Shown here: positions 1-7,489 of the stretch, one piece after another
Layout of the letters: each line of letters opens with the position of its first letter
How positions within the stretch are numbered: the stretch's first letter is position 1
NCBI RefSeq assembly: GCF_007828045.1
Contig: NZ_VITN01000001.1
Span: 372,001-436,000 of the forward strand
Direction of reading: 5' to 3'
Length of the DNA stretch: 64,000 bases
DNA from: Nitrospirillum amazonense
Lineage (GTDB): Bacteria; Pseudomonadota; Alphaproteobacteria; Azospirillales; Azospirillaceae
Notes under the pieces: model-generated
The model's database searches: none
What the model was told of the DNA's origin: nothing
What the model saw: only the letters and a program-made list of their open reading frames with translations
Position numbers and translations under genes: made by a program

Positions 1-313
1 CGCGCATATAGATCATGGCGTTGATGGCGGAGCAGCCGCCCAGCACCTTGCCGCGCGGATAGGCCAGGCTGCGGCCGTTCAGTCCTGGCACCGCCTCGGT
101 CCTGAACATCCAGTCGGCGCGGGGATTGCCGATGGCGAACAGATAGCCGACGGGGATATGGAACCAGATCCAGTCGTCCTTGCCGCCGGCCTCCACCAGG
201 GCCACGCGCACGCCCGGATCGGCGGACAGCCGGTTGGCCAGCACGCACCCGGCCGAGCCCGCGCCCACGACGACGTAGTCGAAGATATCGGTGTCGGCGG
301 CGGCGGTGGTCAT
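1..313 (-). CDS. GMC family oxidoreductase, N-terminal part (cut by window edge)
   Basis: Only the first 104 codons are present; the gene runs off the left edge. It begins with an ATG and reads directly into an FAD-binding Rossmann motif (VVVGAGSAGCVLANRLS, about residues 14-30), followed by the ADP-ribose acidic end (ALVEAG) and the GMC signature-1 region PRGKVLGGCSAINAMIY near residues 87-103. These are typical of choline, alcohol and glucose dehydrogenases of the glucose-methanol-choline flavoprotein family. The substrate cannot be told from this fragment because the catalytic His/Asn pair lies in the missing C-terminus. No signal peptide is seen, so a cytosolic enzyme is likely. It lies about 100 bp downstream of the GH3 gene on the same strand, with a strong hairpin between them. 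Confidence 0.9.
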   Translation of the reverse strand, partial: MTTAAADTDIFDYVVVGAGSAGCVLANRLSADPGVRVALVEAGGKDDWIWFHIPVGYLFAIGNPRADWMFRTEAVPGLNGRSLAYPRGKVLGGCSAINAMIYMR

Positions 314-375
314 GCGGGCGGCCCTCCCAGGCGGTTGTTTCCGCCAGTGTCGGCCGCCCACGGGGTGCCTGGCAA

Positions 376-399
376 GCGCCGGGGTGTCATCCCCGGCGC
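376..399 (-). terminator. Strong GC hairpin after the GH3 gene
   Basis: A perfect 9-bp stem (GCGCCGGGG / CCCCGGCGC) with a 6-nt loop begins about 13 nt past the GH3 stop codon. There is no long U-tract on the minus strand, only two T before mixed sequence, so intrinsic termination is possible but unproven. It could instead be an mRNA 3'-end stabiliser separating GH3 from the GMC oxidoreductase. Confidence 0.45.
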
Positions 400-412
400 C
401 GCGGGACTGTCA

Positions 413-2755
413 TCACGGCTTCAGGGCTTGGGCCTTCAGCGTCACGGCCTGCTTCTCCCCCAGGCTCAAGGCGTCGCTGCCCAGGGCCACGGTGTAGCTG
501 CCGGCCGCCACCTTCCACTCATGGGCCTGGGTGTCGAAATCGGCCAGCAGGCGCGGATCGACGCTGATGCTGACCGTCTTCTTCTCGCCCGGCTTCAGGT
601 CCACGCGGCCAAAGCCCAGCAGGCGGGTGCGGTTGCCCTGGGGGCCTGACAATAGATAGACCTGCCCCACGTCCTGGCCGGCGCGCTTGCCGGTGTTGGT
701 GACGGTGAAGCTGATCTTCATCGCCTCGCCCGTCTTGGTGCCGGCGGCGGCCTTCAGCCCGCCTTGCGCGAAGGTGGTGTAGCTGAGGCCATAGCCGAAG
801 GGGAACAGGGGCGTCAGGCCCTTGGCCGCGTACCAGCGATAGCCCACGTCCGACTTCTCCGGATAATGGGCGTCGATCAGCTTGGTTCGGTCGCGCTCAT
901 AGAAGCCGGCCAGCACCGGGCTGGGCAGCTGGCTTTCATCCTTGGGGAAGGTGATGGGCAGGTGGCCCGAGGGGTTGACGTCGCCGAACAGCACGTTGGC
1001 GATGGCCTGGCCGCCGCGCGTGCCGGGGTACCAGGCCTCGACCACGCCGGCCACCTTGTCCAGCCAGGGCATGGCGACGGGGCCGCCCGTCTCCAGCACC
1101 ACGATGGTGTTGGGGTTCGCGGCGGCCACGGCGGCGATCACCGCGTCCTGGCCCTGGGGCAGGCTGAGGTCGGGCACGTCCTGGCCCTCGATGTTCCATT
1201 GCGTGGCGAAGACGATGGCGATGTCCGCGTCCTTGGCGGCGGCCACGCTTTCGCTGACGTAACGCCCGTCGGCGAAGAACACGGCGTCCTTGCCGGCCTT
1301 GTCCTCGATGGCCTTCAGGGGCGCGTCGGGTTGGTACACGGCGTCGGAGATGTGGACCAACTCACCGGTCCCGCCGATGTGGACGAAGGCGCCGTTCTTG
1401 TAGTCATGGTTGGGCCCGTCGGCCGCCAGCACCTGGGACGAGCCGCCGCCCGACAGCACGCCCACGTCCGCCAGCCCGCCGATGACGGCGATGCGCTTGC
1501 CTTTAGCCAGGGGCAGGACATCACCCCGGTTCTTCAGCAGCACGATGCCCTGTTCGGCGACCGTGCGGGTGATGGCGGCGTGGGCCTGGAAGTCGATGGG
1601 GCCGGTGGGGGCCTTCACGTCGAACACGCCGGTGGCGAACAGGGAGCGCAGGATGCGCCGCACCATGTCCGACACGCGGGCCGCCGGGATCTGGCCGCCC
1701 TCGACCGCCGCCTTCAGCGGCTTGTCGAAGAACACCTCCTTGTCGATCTGCTCACCCGACTGCTGGTCCAGGCCGTTCATGACGGCGCTCAGCGCCGGGG
1801 TGGCGCCCCAGTCGGACATGACCCAGCCGGGATAGGCCCAGTCGCCCTTCAGCACCTTGTTCAGCAGGAAGTCACTGTCGCAAGCCCAGGGACCGTTGAC
1901 GCGGTTGTAGGAACACATGACCGAGCCGGGCTTGCCCGCCTCGATGGCGAACTGGAAGGCCAGCAGGTCGCTTTCGCGCAGCGGCGCCTCGTCGATCACG
2001 GCGCTCACGGCGCGGCGGCTCGATTCCTGGCTGTTGATGGCGAAGTGCTTCACCGTCGCCACGATATGCTGGTCCTGGGTGCCGCGGATGGCCTGGCCCG
2101 CCAGCGTGCCGGCCAGCAGGGGATCCTCGCCCAGATATTCGAAATTGCGGCCGTTGCGCGCCTCGCGCGTCAGGTTCACCCCACCGCCCAGCAGGACGTT
2201 GAAGCCTTTGCGCGTCGCCTCGTCACCCACCATGGCGCCGCCCTGGTAGGCCAGCTCCGGGCTCCACGTCGCGGCGATGGCCAGGCCGGCGGGCAGGCCG
2301 GTGGCGCCGTCGGGGCGCAGGCGGTGGGGGGTGGCCACGCCCAGGCTGGCGTCCGTCTCGCGCAGCGCGGGGATGCCCAGGCGCGGCACGCCGGGGATGT
2401 AGCCGGCGGACCAGACGACGCCGTCCGGCAAGCCTTCGATCTTGTAGGGCAGGGCCATGATGCCGTGCAGCATGCCGATGCGCTCATCCAGGGTCAGCTG
2501 GCTTTCCAGCAGGCGCGCCCGTTCATCCGGCGACAGCTTGGTGTTCATCCACGGGCCCGGCACCGACGGGGTGGGCGGCACGGCGGCGGCGGTCGCCCGC
2601 GCCGACATCTCGGCCTCCAGCGCGATCTGGGCGTGGGCCGGCGAAGTCAGCGCGCCCCCAATCATCAGCGCGCTGAGGGCGGCGCCAGCGGCGAGGCGGC
2701 GGGTGAAGGTACGGGGCGTGGAAGGCAGGCAGGACCCAAACGGCGCATGGGGCAC
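413..2755 (-). CDS. Secreted glycoside hydrolase family 3 beta-glucosidase-like enzyme
   Basis: This 780-residue protein hydrolyses terminal beta-D-glycosides (beta-glucosidase or beta-xylosidase type) by a retaining mechanism. A GTG start preceded by an AGGGAG site gives a signal peptide ending near Ala42 (TSPAHA-Q), so it is exported. The GH3 N-terminal barrel carries the Lys-His-Phe motif at 236-238 and the catalytic nucleophile Asp314 in VMSDWGA. The second alpha/beta domain follows from about 420, and a fibronectin-III-like domain closes the protein (about 690-770), ending in a region with VGQVYLL. Length and order match the BglX/BglC type. No transporter or sugar regulator is adjacent, so the natural substrate (plant cell-wall oligosaccharide, cellobiose or glycoside) is not indicated. 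Confidence 0.93.
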   Translation of the reverse strand: MPHAPFGSCLPSTPRTFTRRLAAGAALSALMIGGALTSPAHAQIALEAEMSARATAAAVPPTPSVPGPWMNTKLSPDERARLLESQLTLDERIGMLHGIMALPYKIEGLPDGVVWSAGYIPGVPRLGIPALRETDASLGVATPHRLRPDGATGLPAGLAIAATWSPELAYQGGAMVGDEATRKGFNVLLGGGVNLTREARNGRNFEYLGEDPLLAGTLAGQAIRGTQDQHIVATVKHFAINSQESSRRAVSAVIDEAPLRESDLLAFQFAIEAGKPGSVMCSYNRVNGPWACDSDFLLNKVLKGDWAYPGWVMSDWGATPALSAVMNGLDQQSGEQIDKEVFFDKPLKAAVEGGQIPAARVSDMVRRILRSLFATGVFDVKAPTGPIDFQAHAAITRTVAEQGIVLLKNRGDVLPLAKGKRIAVIGGLADVGVLSGGGSSQVLAADGPNHDYKNGAFVHIGGTGELVHISDAVYQPDAPLKAIEDKAGKDAVFFADGRYVSESVAAAKDADIAIVFATQWNIEGQDVPDLSLPQGQDAVIAAVAAANPNTIVVLETGGPVAMPWLDKVAGVVEAWYPGTRGGQAIANVLFGDVNPSGHLPITFPKDESQLPSPVLAGFYERDRTKLIDAHYPEKSDVGYRWYAAKGLTPLFPFGYGLSYTTFAQGGLKAAAGTKTGEAMKISFTVTNTGKRAGQDVGQVYLLSGPQGNRTRLLGFGRVDLKPGEKKTVSISVDPRLLADFDTQAHEWKVAAGSYTVALGSDALSLGEKQAVTLKAQALKP

Positions 2756-2974
2756 GAACGTCTACTCCCTAGTTTTATTGCCGCCGGAAAGGGTCCGGCG
2801 GAGTATATGACAACCTTGTCATATGGCGGGCACTCTAGGGTTTGGCCTGGGCGGGCGCAACCGGTTTTGTGCAGCTTTACGGCGAGGCCGGATGGCTGAT
2901 GGCCGAATGCGCGTCTAGGCCGCCGGTGCAGCCCCGGGTTTGGCTGGAGCAAAACCCCTGTCAGGAGGAAGACG

Positions 2975-3376
2975 ATGGCCGAGATCAAGACATCCGCTGG
3001 CACCACCATTCACATCGATGCCGGCGGCATCACCACCCTGGTTGGTGGTCCCCCTGGTACGGCGTCGGGCGGTACGGCGTCGGGCGCCACGGCGTTGGAC
3101 GGCCTGGCCGAAGGGGTGACGACGGCGGAGGCGCCGGACGCGCTGCTGGCCCGTCTGGGCCTGACCCCGGACTTCGCCCGCCTGACGCGGCCGGACGGGT
3201 CGGCGCTGTGGGTGCGGGGGGCGGCCGTGTCGCTGCTGCGCCAGCCCCTGCCCACGGAAACCCCGCCGGGTGGCACGGGCAAGGCCACGTTGCTGGTCGG
3301 CGGCGCCCACCAGACGGTGGCGGAGGACATCGCCGCCGTGCTGGCCGCTGTGAATGCCGCTGGCGGACGGTTGTAG
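2975..3376 (+). CDS. Hypothetical protein, 133 aa
   Basis: I do not recognise this protein. It is supported as a gene by a good ribosome site (AGGAGGA) 5-8 nt before the ATG and by normal GC-rich wobble. The first 30 residues are rich in Ile, Thr and Gly. Residues about 28-42 are built from a 15-bp tandem repeat at 3056-3100 (two exact copies and one degenerate copy) encoding a Gly-Thr-Ala-Ser linker. The rest looks like a small soluble domain with helical ends. There are no Cys residues, no signal peptide and no membrane segment. It stands alone, with GH3 divergent on one side and the GlxA regulator converging 4 bp from its stop on the other. Confidence 0.6.
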   Translation: MAEIKTSAGTTIHIDAGGITTLVGGPPGTASGGTASGATALDGLAEGVTTAEAPDALLARLGLTPDFARLTRPDGSALWVRGAAVSLLRQPLPTETPPGGTGKATLLVGGAHQTVAEDIAAVLAAVNAAGGRL

Positions 3377-3380
3377 CCGG

Positions 3381-4382
3381 TCACTCCGCCGCGTCGGCGA
3401 AACGGTTGCGATAGGCGGCGGGGCTGGTGCGCAGGCGGGTGCGGAAATGGTGGCGCAGGGTATCGGCGCTGCCGAAGCCGCAGTCGGCCGCCACCTGCTC
3501 CAGCGGCCGGGACGTGGCCTCCAGCAGGGTGCGGGCGCGGTTCAGCCGCTCGGTCAGGATCCAGTCCTTGGGGCTGGTGCCGGCGGTCTCGCGGAAGCGA
3601 CGCACCAGGGTGCGCTCGCTCATGCGCGCCTGGGATGCCAGGCGGGCCAGAGGCAAATCCTGGTCCAGGTTGTGGCGGATCCAGTCGAACAGGGCGGACA
3701 AGGGCGCGGCCTCGTCGGCCAGCGGCGCCTCCACGAACTGGGCCTGGCCGCCATCGCGGTGGGGTGGGATGACCAGGCGGCGGGCCACCTGGTTGGCGAT
3801 GCGGGCGCCGTGGTCGCGGCGTACGATGTGCAGGCATAAATCCAGGCCGGCGGCGCTGCCGGCCGAGGTCAGCACCGATCCCTCGTCCACGTACAGCACG
3901 TCCGGTTCCACGCGGATGTCGGGGAACCGCTCCGCCAGGGCCTGGGCATAGCGCCAATGAGTGGTGGCCCGCTTGCCCGCCAGCACGCCGGCCGCCGCCA
4001 GGACGAAGACCCCCGAACAGATGGACACCAGCCGCGCCCCGCCCGCGTGCGCCCGGCGCAGGGCGTCCAGCAGGGCCGGCGGCGCCGGGGCGTCCTTGCC
4101 GCGCCAGCCGGGGATGATGATGGTGCCGGCCTCGGCCAGATCCTCCAGCCCACCATCGGCCAGCACCTGGATGCCGCCCATGGCCCGCATAGGGCCAGCA
4201 TCGGCGGCGCAGACCCGGAACTCATACCAGTCCACCATCTCCGGACGCGGCAGGCCGAACACCTCCACCGCCACCCCGAACTCGAAGGTGCACAGCCCGT
4301 CATAGGCCAGCACGGCCACGGTGCGGTTGCGCGGGGGCGGCGGGGCGGGTTGGGCGGGGCGGCGCAGGGTCATGGGGCCCAT
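3381..4382 (-). CDS. GlxA-type transcriptional regulator (DJ-1/PfpI domain plus AraC HTH)
   Basis: The protein is an AraC/XylS-family regulator with an N-terminal class-I glutamine-amidotransferase-like (DJ-1/PfpI) ligand domain, starting VAVLAYDGLCTFEFGVAVEVFG and continuing to about residue 180. The nucleophile elbow reads VSICSGVFVLAAAG, with a Cys. The C-terminal 100 residues form the double helix-turn-helix (LARLASQARMSERTLVRRF; second HTH VAADCGFGSADTLRHHF). The longest reading frame would start at a TTG at 4409 without a ribosome site. I chose the ATG at 4382, and an ATG at 4373 is equally possible. Relatives such as GbdR and ArgR-type proteins respond to amino acids or betaine, but no target gene is adjacent. 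A perfect inverted repeat lies 57 bp upstream and may be its own control site. Confidence 0.88.
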   Translation of the reverse strand: MGPMTLRRPAQPAPPPPRNRTVAVLAYDGLCTFEFGVAVEVFGLPRPEMVDWYEFRVCAADAGPMRAMGGIQVLADGGLEDLAEAGTIIIPGWRGKDAPAPPALLDALRRAHAGGARLVSICSGVFVLAAAGVLAGKRATTHWRYAQALAERFPDIRVEPDVLYVDEGSVLTSAGSAAGLDLCLHIVRRDHGARIANQVARRLVIPPHRDGGQAQFVEAPLADEAAPLSALFDWIRHNLDQDLPLARLASQARMSERTLVRRFRETAGTSPKDWILTERLNRARTLLEATSRPLEQVAADCGFGSADTLRHHFRTRLRTSPAAYRNRFADAAE

Positions 4383-4438
4383 GAAACACCGGCGCGAAAG
4401 GGCCGCCAAGGGAACATCACCCGCGTGGCCGAAAATGC

Positions 4439-4476
4439 CCGCCTATTGGCGTAAAAGGCAGAACACCAATAGGCGG
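4439..4476. promoter_or_regulatory. 11-bp perfect inverted repeat between glxA-type gene and RelB/RelE pair
   Basis: CCGCCTATTGG and CCAATAGGCGG are exact reverse complements separated by 16 bp. The element sits in the divergent intergenic region, close to where the regulator's promoter must lie. No T-run follows, so an operator is more likely than a terminator. The bound protein is unknown. Confidence 0.5.
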
Positions 4477-4493
4477 CCATGGTTTCGATCCGT

Positions 4494-4520
4494 CATTTGC
4501 ATTACATTGTCATGCAAATG
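4494..4520. promoter_or_regulatory. Palindromic operator candidate of the RelB/RelE-like module
   Basis: CATTTGCAT and ATGCAAATG form a perfect 9-bp inverted repeat with a 9-bp spacer, ending 15 bp before the antitoxin GTG start and abutting its ribosome site. Antitoxins of this group usually repress their own operon from such a palindrome, so autoregulation is inferred. Confidence 0.6.
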
Positions 4521-4535
4521 ATCAAGGAGGATGCC

Positions 4536-4850
4536 GTGGCCAGCAATGCCCTGGTGCAGACGCGCATTGATGCCGATGTCAAAGAGCGGGCCGCCGCCGT
4601 GCTGGAAGGCATGGGGCTGACCGTGTCGGATGCCGTTCGTATCCTGCTGACCCGTACAGCGAACGAGGGGGCCTTGCCCTTTTTGCTGGCGGATGGCCCC
4701 GCCCACGATGCGTGGTTCCGCGCCAAGGTGCGCCAGGCGTTGGAGGACCCACGGCCCAGCGTGGCTGAAGAGGATGTCGAGGCCCACTTCGCGCGACGGC
4801 GGGCCGCCGTTCAGCGTCGGGCGGATGATGCCGATAAGAGTGGCACGTGA
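4536..4850 (+). CDS. RelB/DinJ-family antitoxin
   Basis: This is the antitoxin half of a type II toxin-antitoxin pair. The GTG start is chosen because AAGGAGG ends 5 nt upstream; the frame remains open further upstream without a ribosome site. The resulting 104-residue protein starts with the ribbon-helix-helix pattern ALVQTRIDADVKERAAAVLE, then GLTVSDAVRILLTR, both diagnostic of RelB/DinJ. The acidic and basic C-terminal tail (about 60-104) should bind and neutralise the toxin. Its TGA overlaps the toxin GTG (GTGA), implying translational coupling. The upstream perfect palindrome fits self-repression by the complex. Confidence 0.88.
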   Translation: MASNALVQTRIDADVKERAAAVLEGMGLTVSDAVRILLTRTANEGALPFLLADGPAHDAWFRAKVRQALEDPRPSVAEEDVEAHFARRRAAVQRRADDADKSGT

Positions 4851-5134
4851 GGCTGCGCTGGTCCCCTTGGGCGGTTGCGGACCGTGAAAGGATCTTCGAC
4901 TATTTGGCTGAGCGGAACCCCCAGGCCGCCTTGGCCATGGATGACCGGATTCAAGCCGCTGTCCGAAGCCTCAAGGCATTTCCGGAAAAGGGCCGTCCAG
5001 GCCGGGTGCCGCCGACACGGGAGTTGGTGATGGCTGATACGCCCTATATCGCAGCCTATCATTTTGAGGGCGGCGTGGTTCTCATCCTGCGTGTTTTACA
5101 TGCGGCGCAGCTTTGGCCGGAAGACTTGCCCTAG
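4847..5134 (+). CDS. RelE/ParE-superfamily toxin
   Basis: This 95-residue protein is the toxin partner of the preceding RelB/DinJ-like antitoxin. It shows the RelE/ParE fold pattern: an N-terminal strand and helix (RLRWSPWAVADRERIFDYLAERNPQ), the turn FPEKGRPGRVPPTRELV, and the C-terminal strands PYIAAYHFEGGVVLILRVLHAAQLWP. The conserved Arg of RVLHAAQ is kept. Family members either cleave mRNA at the ribosome (RelE) or poison gyrase (ParE). Sequence alone does not decide, but the ILRVLHAAQ-WP ending is more like ParE-type addiction toxins of alphaproteobacteria. It is translated from a GTG that overlaps the antitoxin stop. Confidence 0.87.
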   Translation: MRLRWSPWAVADRERIFDYLAERNPQAALAMDDRIQAAVRSLKAFPEKGRPGRVPPTRELVMADTPYIAAYHFEGGVVLILRVLHAAQLWPEDLP

Positions 5135-5165
5135 ACTCACGATCTTTCCCGACTCAGACGCTGTA

Positions 5166-5498
5166 TCAGGTCGGTTCGATGGCGGCGCCGCAGTGCGGGC
5201 AGTGCCGCACGATGCGGGCGCTGACGATGCCGCAGGCGGGGCATAAGCGGCTTCGCGCCAGGGCGGCGGTGACCATGACAGGGCCCGCCGGCGCCAGTGG
5301 CCAGACCTCATCCCAGCCCAACAGCGCCCAGGCATAAATGAAGACGGCCATGCCGATGCCGACGTACAGCCAGTGATAGACGCGGTTGCGCCGCGCCGCG
5401 TCGCCCGGCACCAGGTGGCACCAGGCGATGGCGCCTGTCAGTGGGGCCACCACCAGGCCCAGCAGGATGGACGGAATGACCATTCCCCACGAGGTCAT
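5166..5498 (-). CDS. Small membrane protein with C-terminal zinc ribbon (copy 2)
   Basis: A 110-residue protein with two hydrophobic segments (about 5-28 and 42-60) and a third weaker one (about 64-80), then a Cys4 zinc ribbon (CPACG ... CPHCG, about 86-104). The ATG overlaps the stop codon of the upstream gene by 4 bp (ATGA), so the two are translated together. It shares with that gene a xVPGDxAxRxRVxxW linker between the first two hydrophobic stretches, indicating a tandem duplication. I do not recognise a named family. The zinc ribbon faces the cytosol if the N-terminus is outside, which cannot be decided here. The longer frame starting further upstream is rejected because it lies inside the neighbour. 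Confidence 0.72.
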   Translation of the reverse strand: MTSWGMVIPSILLGLVVAPLTGAIAWCHLVPGDAARRNRVYHWLYVGIGMAVFIYAWALLGWDEVWPLAPAGPVMVTAALARSRLCPACGIVSARIVRHCPHCGAAIEPT

Positions 5499-5866
5499 GG
5501 GGTGTCCCTCCGCCCATCGGGAAAGGCATGTCCGCACCGGGCGCAGCGGTCCGGTATGGAAAAGCCGCGCGTGCTGGTGATGACGCCGCACCGCTCGCAA
5601 AAGCCGGAGGTCAACGCCAGCTTGCCCGCCGCCACGGCGGCCAGCACCAGGGCCAGCACAAGCTGGGACCAATGGGTGCCTAGCCCGATGACGAGGAAGG
5701 TGAAGCCGGCGGCGCCGGCGTAGTACCAGGGCAGGACGCGCCGACGCAGGGCGGGGTCACCGGGAACGAAGTGCAGAACACAGCCGATGCCCGCCAGTAC
5801 CAAGGTCGCGCCCAGCAGGACCAGCAGGGGCAGGCCGCCGTCATTCGGCGTCGATAGGGAACTCAT
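5495..5866 (-). CDS. Small membrane protein with C-terminal zinc ribbon (copy 1)
   Basis: A 123-residue protein with hydrophobic segments at about 12-32, 47-63 and 67-85, followed by CERCG ... CARCG (about 90-113), a probable zinc ribbon. The linker HFVPGDPALRRRVLPWYY matches the one in the overlapping downstream copy. Two adjacent paralogues with a 4-bp overlap suggest a hetero-oligomeric membrane complex or recent duplication. No catalytic motif is visible and no neighbour suggests a pathway; the next gene upstream (VOC protein) is 129 bp away on the same strand and may or may not be co-transcribed. Function is unknown. Confidence 0.72.
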   Translation of the reverse strand: MSSLSTPNDGGLPLLVLLGATLVLAGIGCVLHFVPGDPALRRRVLPWYYAGAAGFTFLVIGLGTHWSQLVLALVLAAVAAGKLALTSGFCERCGVITSTRGFSIPDRCARCGHAFPDGRRDTP

Positions 5867-5995
5867 CGGAACCTTCCATCCGGGTGATCCATGCGCGGTT
5901 GCGCGAGAACCACCCGTGATGGGCGCATTTTAAGCTTGAGGCTCTACCGGATGATGCGGATTTCCGCCGTCGCAGCACTGCGAACAACGCGGGTG

Positions 5996-6343
5996 TCAGC
6001 CGTGGTGGGCGTCCGGCTGCATCACCGCCAATTCATTGCCCGAGGGGTCGGTGAACTGGAAGCGGCGGCCCCCGGGGAAGCTGAAGGTGGGGCGGACGAT
6101 GGTGCCGCCGGCGGCGGTGACGGCGGCCAGCGCCGCCTCCAGATCGTCCACCTGGATCACGGGCAGGGGGGCCTTGGCGGCTTCGGTCGCGTCGGCCTGC
6201 AGGCCGATGTCCACGTCGCCGGTCATGGTGCAGGCGTAGGTGGGGCCGAAGCCGGTCAGCGACCAGCCGAAGGCCTGCTCGTAAAAGCTCTGGGATGCCG
6301 CGATGTCGCGGGTGGGCAGTTCGATGTAGTTGGGGCGGGCCAT
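5996..6343 (-). CDS. VOC (glyoxalase/bleomycin-resistance) superfamily protein
   Basis: A 115-residue single vicinal-oxygen-chelate protein, half the size of a two-module enzyme, so it probably acts as a homodimer. It starts NYIELPTRDIAASQSFYEQAFGW, has a middle IQVDDLEAALAAVTAAGGTIV and ends FQFTDPSGNELAVMQ, the usual beta-alpha-beta-beta-beta repeat layout. Candidate metal ligands are the Glu of YIEL and the Glu of GNELAV; the usual third ligand His is not obvious, so it may not be a classical glyoxalase I. Family members include lactoylglutathione-lyase-like enzymes and fosfomycin or bleomycin binders. The neighbours give no pathway link. Confidence 0.85.
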   Translation of the reverse strand: MARPNYIELPTRDIAASQSFYEQAFGWSLTGFGPTYACTMTGDVDIGLQADATEAAKAPLPVIQVDDLEAALAAVTAAGGTIVRPTFSFPGGRRFQFTDPSGNELAVMQPDAHHG

Positions 6344-6522
6344 GGGACGATGCCTTCCGTGCGCGATTGTTGTCGGCCGGAACTGTAGCGCGGTTTGATG
6401 ACAGCGGCTGTCAGCAGCACGTTGGCCGGAACTGCCTGCATATTGGCAGGCGCGCCACTGGCGGGAAATCGGGCGCCGGGTGACAAAGGGCGCGTCACCA
6501 TCGCCCGATAGGAATACCGATC

Positions 6523-6942
6523 ATGGCCCCCGTTGCGCCCACCCCCGCCGGCCCGTCCGTCGTCGCCAAGACGCCGGCCGCCCCGTCCCAGGCCGCCGCG
6601 GCCCATTTGGAGGCCAAGCTGGCGTTCGAGACCGACTGCGCCGACGTCTGGTACGCCACCAACCATGAGAGCAAGGATTTCGTGCTGGTGGACGTGCGTA
6701 CCCCGGCGATGTACGCCGCCGGCCACGTGCCGGGCGCCGTCAACATCCCCACCCGGCAGCTGAGCGAGGCGCGGCTGGCCGACTACCCCGCCGACACGCT
6801 GTTCGTCGTCTACTGCGCCGGGCCGCATTGCAACGGCTCCACCAAGGCGGCGTTGAAGCTGGCCAAGATGGGCCGTCCGGTGAAGGAGATGATCGGCGGC
6901 CTGACAGGCTGGATCGATGAGGGCCTGGGCCTGGAACGCTGA
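6523..6942 (+). CDS. Rhodanese-domain sulfurtransferase
   Basis: This 139-residue protein has one rhodanese domain after a Pro/Ala-rich N-terminal stretch of about 28 residues. The domain runs VLVDVRTPAMYAAGHVPGAVNIPTRQL to a catalytic loop CAGPHCNGS with the persulfide-forming Cys98, and closes with GGLTGWIDEG, the standard ending. Such enzymes move sulfane sulfur from thiosulfate or persulfides to thiol acceptors in the cytosol. The second Cys (Cys103) inside the loop is unusual for single-domain rhodaneses but is seen in some. It is a single gene, converging with the GNAT gene 21 bp downstream. Confidence 0.9.
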   Translation: MAPVAPTPAGPSVVAKTPAAPSQAAAAHLEAKLAFETDCADVWYATNHESKDFVLVDVRTPAMYAAGHVPGAVNIPTRQLSEARLADYPADTLFVVYCAGPHCNGSTKAALKLAKMGRPVKEMIGGLTGWIDEGLGLER

Positions 6943-6963
6943 TCGGCCCGGTGTATGATCCGG

Positions 6964-7440
6964 TCAGGTGAGGGCCTTGGCCATTTCGGTGGTCGGGGCC
7001 CAGCCCGCTTGCTCATACAGCGGGCGGCCGGCCGCCGTGGCGTGCAGGATGGCGTACGCGACGCCGCGCCGCCGGAACTCCGCCTCCGCCAGATCCATCA
7101 GCCGGCGCGCCAGGCCCCGGCGGCGGTGGGTGGGTTCGACATAGACGTTCAGGACATAGCCGCGCCTGCTTTCCCCGGGATGCGCGGGATGGGGCGGCCA
7201 GTCGATCTCCATCAGGCCGATGCCGGCTACGGCCGCATCGTCCGCATCCTCCAGGACGAAACCGAAGTAGCGCCCATCCGCCAGGCGGGGCGCCAGCCAG
7301 TCACGAAAGGGCGCGGCCATGGACGCGATGGCGTCTTCCGGCCGGCCGGACTCGTGGAACATGGCGGCGCGGTGCCGGCACACCAGGTCCAGGTCATCGG
7401 GTGTCAGCGGCCGATGGCCCAAGCGGTGGGTCAGGTCCAT
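6964..7440 (-). CDS. GNAT-family N-acetyltransferase
   Basis: This 158-residue GNAT protein should transfer an acyl group from acetyl-CoA to an amine. The conserved acetyl-CoA pyrophosphate loop reads VEPTHRRRGLARRLMDLAE (R-x-x-G-x-A) near residue 108-120, preceded by the beta-4 strand GYVLNVYV and followed by the C-terminal strand and helix AYAILHATAAGRPLYEQAGWAPT. The substrate is not predictable. The N-terminal DDLDLVCRHRAAMFHESG resembles acetyltransferases found beside chemoreceptors and stress genes. It follows the chemoreceptor gene by 49 bp on the same strand and may be transcribed with it. Confidence 0.9.
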   Translation of the reverse strand: MDLTHRLGHRPLTPDDLDLVCRHRAAMFHESGRPEDAIASMAAPFRDWLAPRLADGRYFGFVLEDADDAAVAGIGLMEIDWPPHPAHPGESRRGYVLNVYVEPTHRRRGLARRLMDLAEAEFRRRGVAYAILHATAAGRPLYEQAGWAPTTEMAKALT

Positions 7441-7489
7441 GCGATTTCCCCCTTTGGCATCGGGAAACCCTTGTACGCGCCTGGCCAGC

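Noticed and set aside
764..2899. 711-residue frame opposite the GH3 gene
   Set aside because: It is antisense to a full GH3 enzyme, has a low-complexity Gly/Ala/Arg/His/Asp-rich composition and no domain; a normal shadow in GC-rich DNA.
5308..5672. Longer start for the downstream zinc-ribbon protein
   Set aside because: The upstream extension is translated from the neighbour's sequence in another frame and is low-complexity; the overlapping ATG gives a normal membrane protein start.
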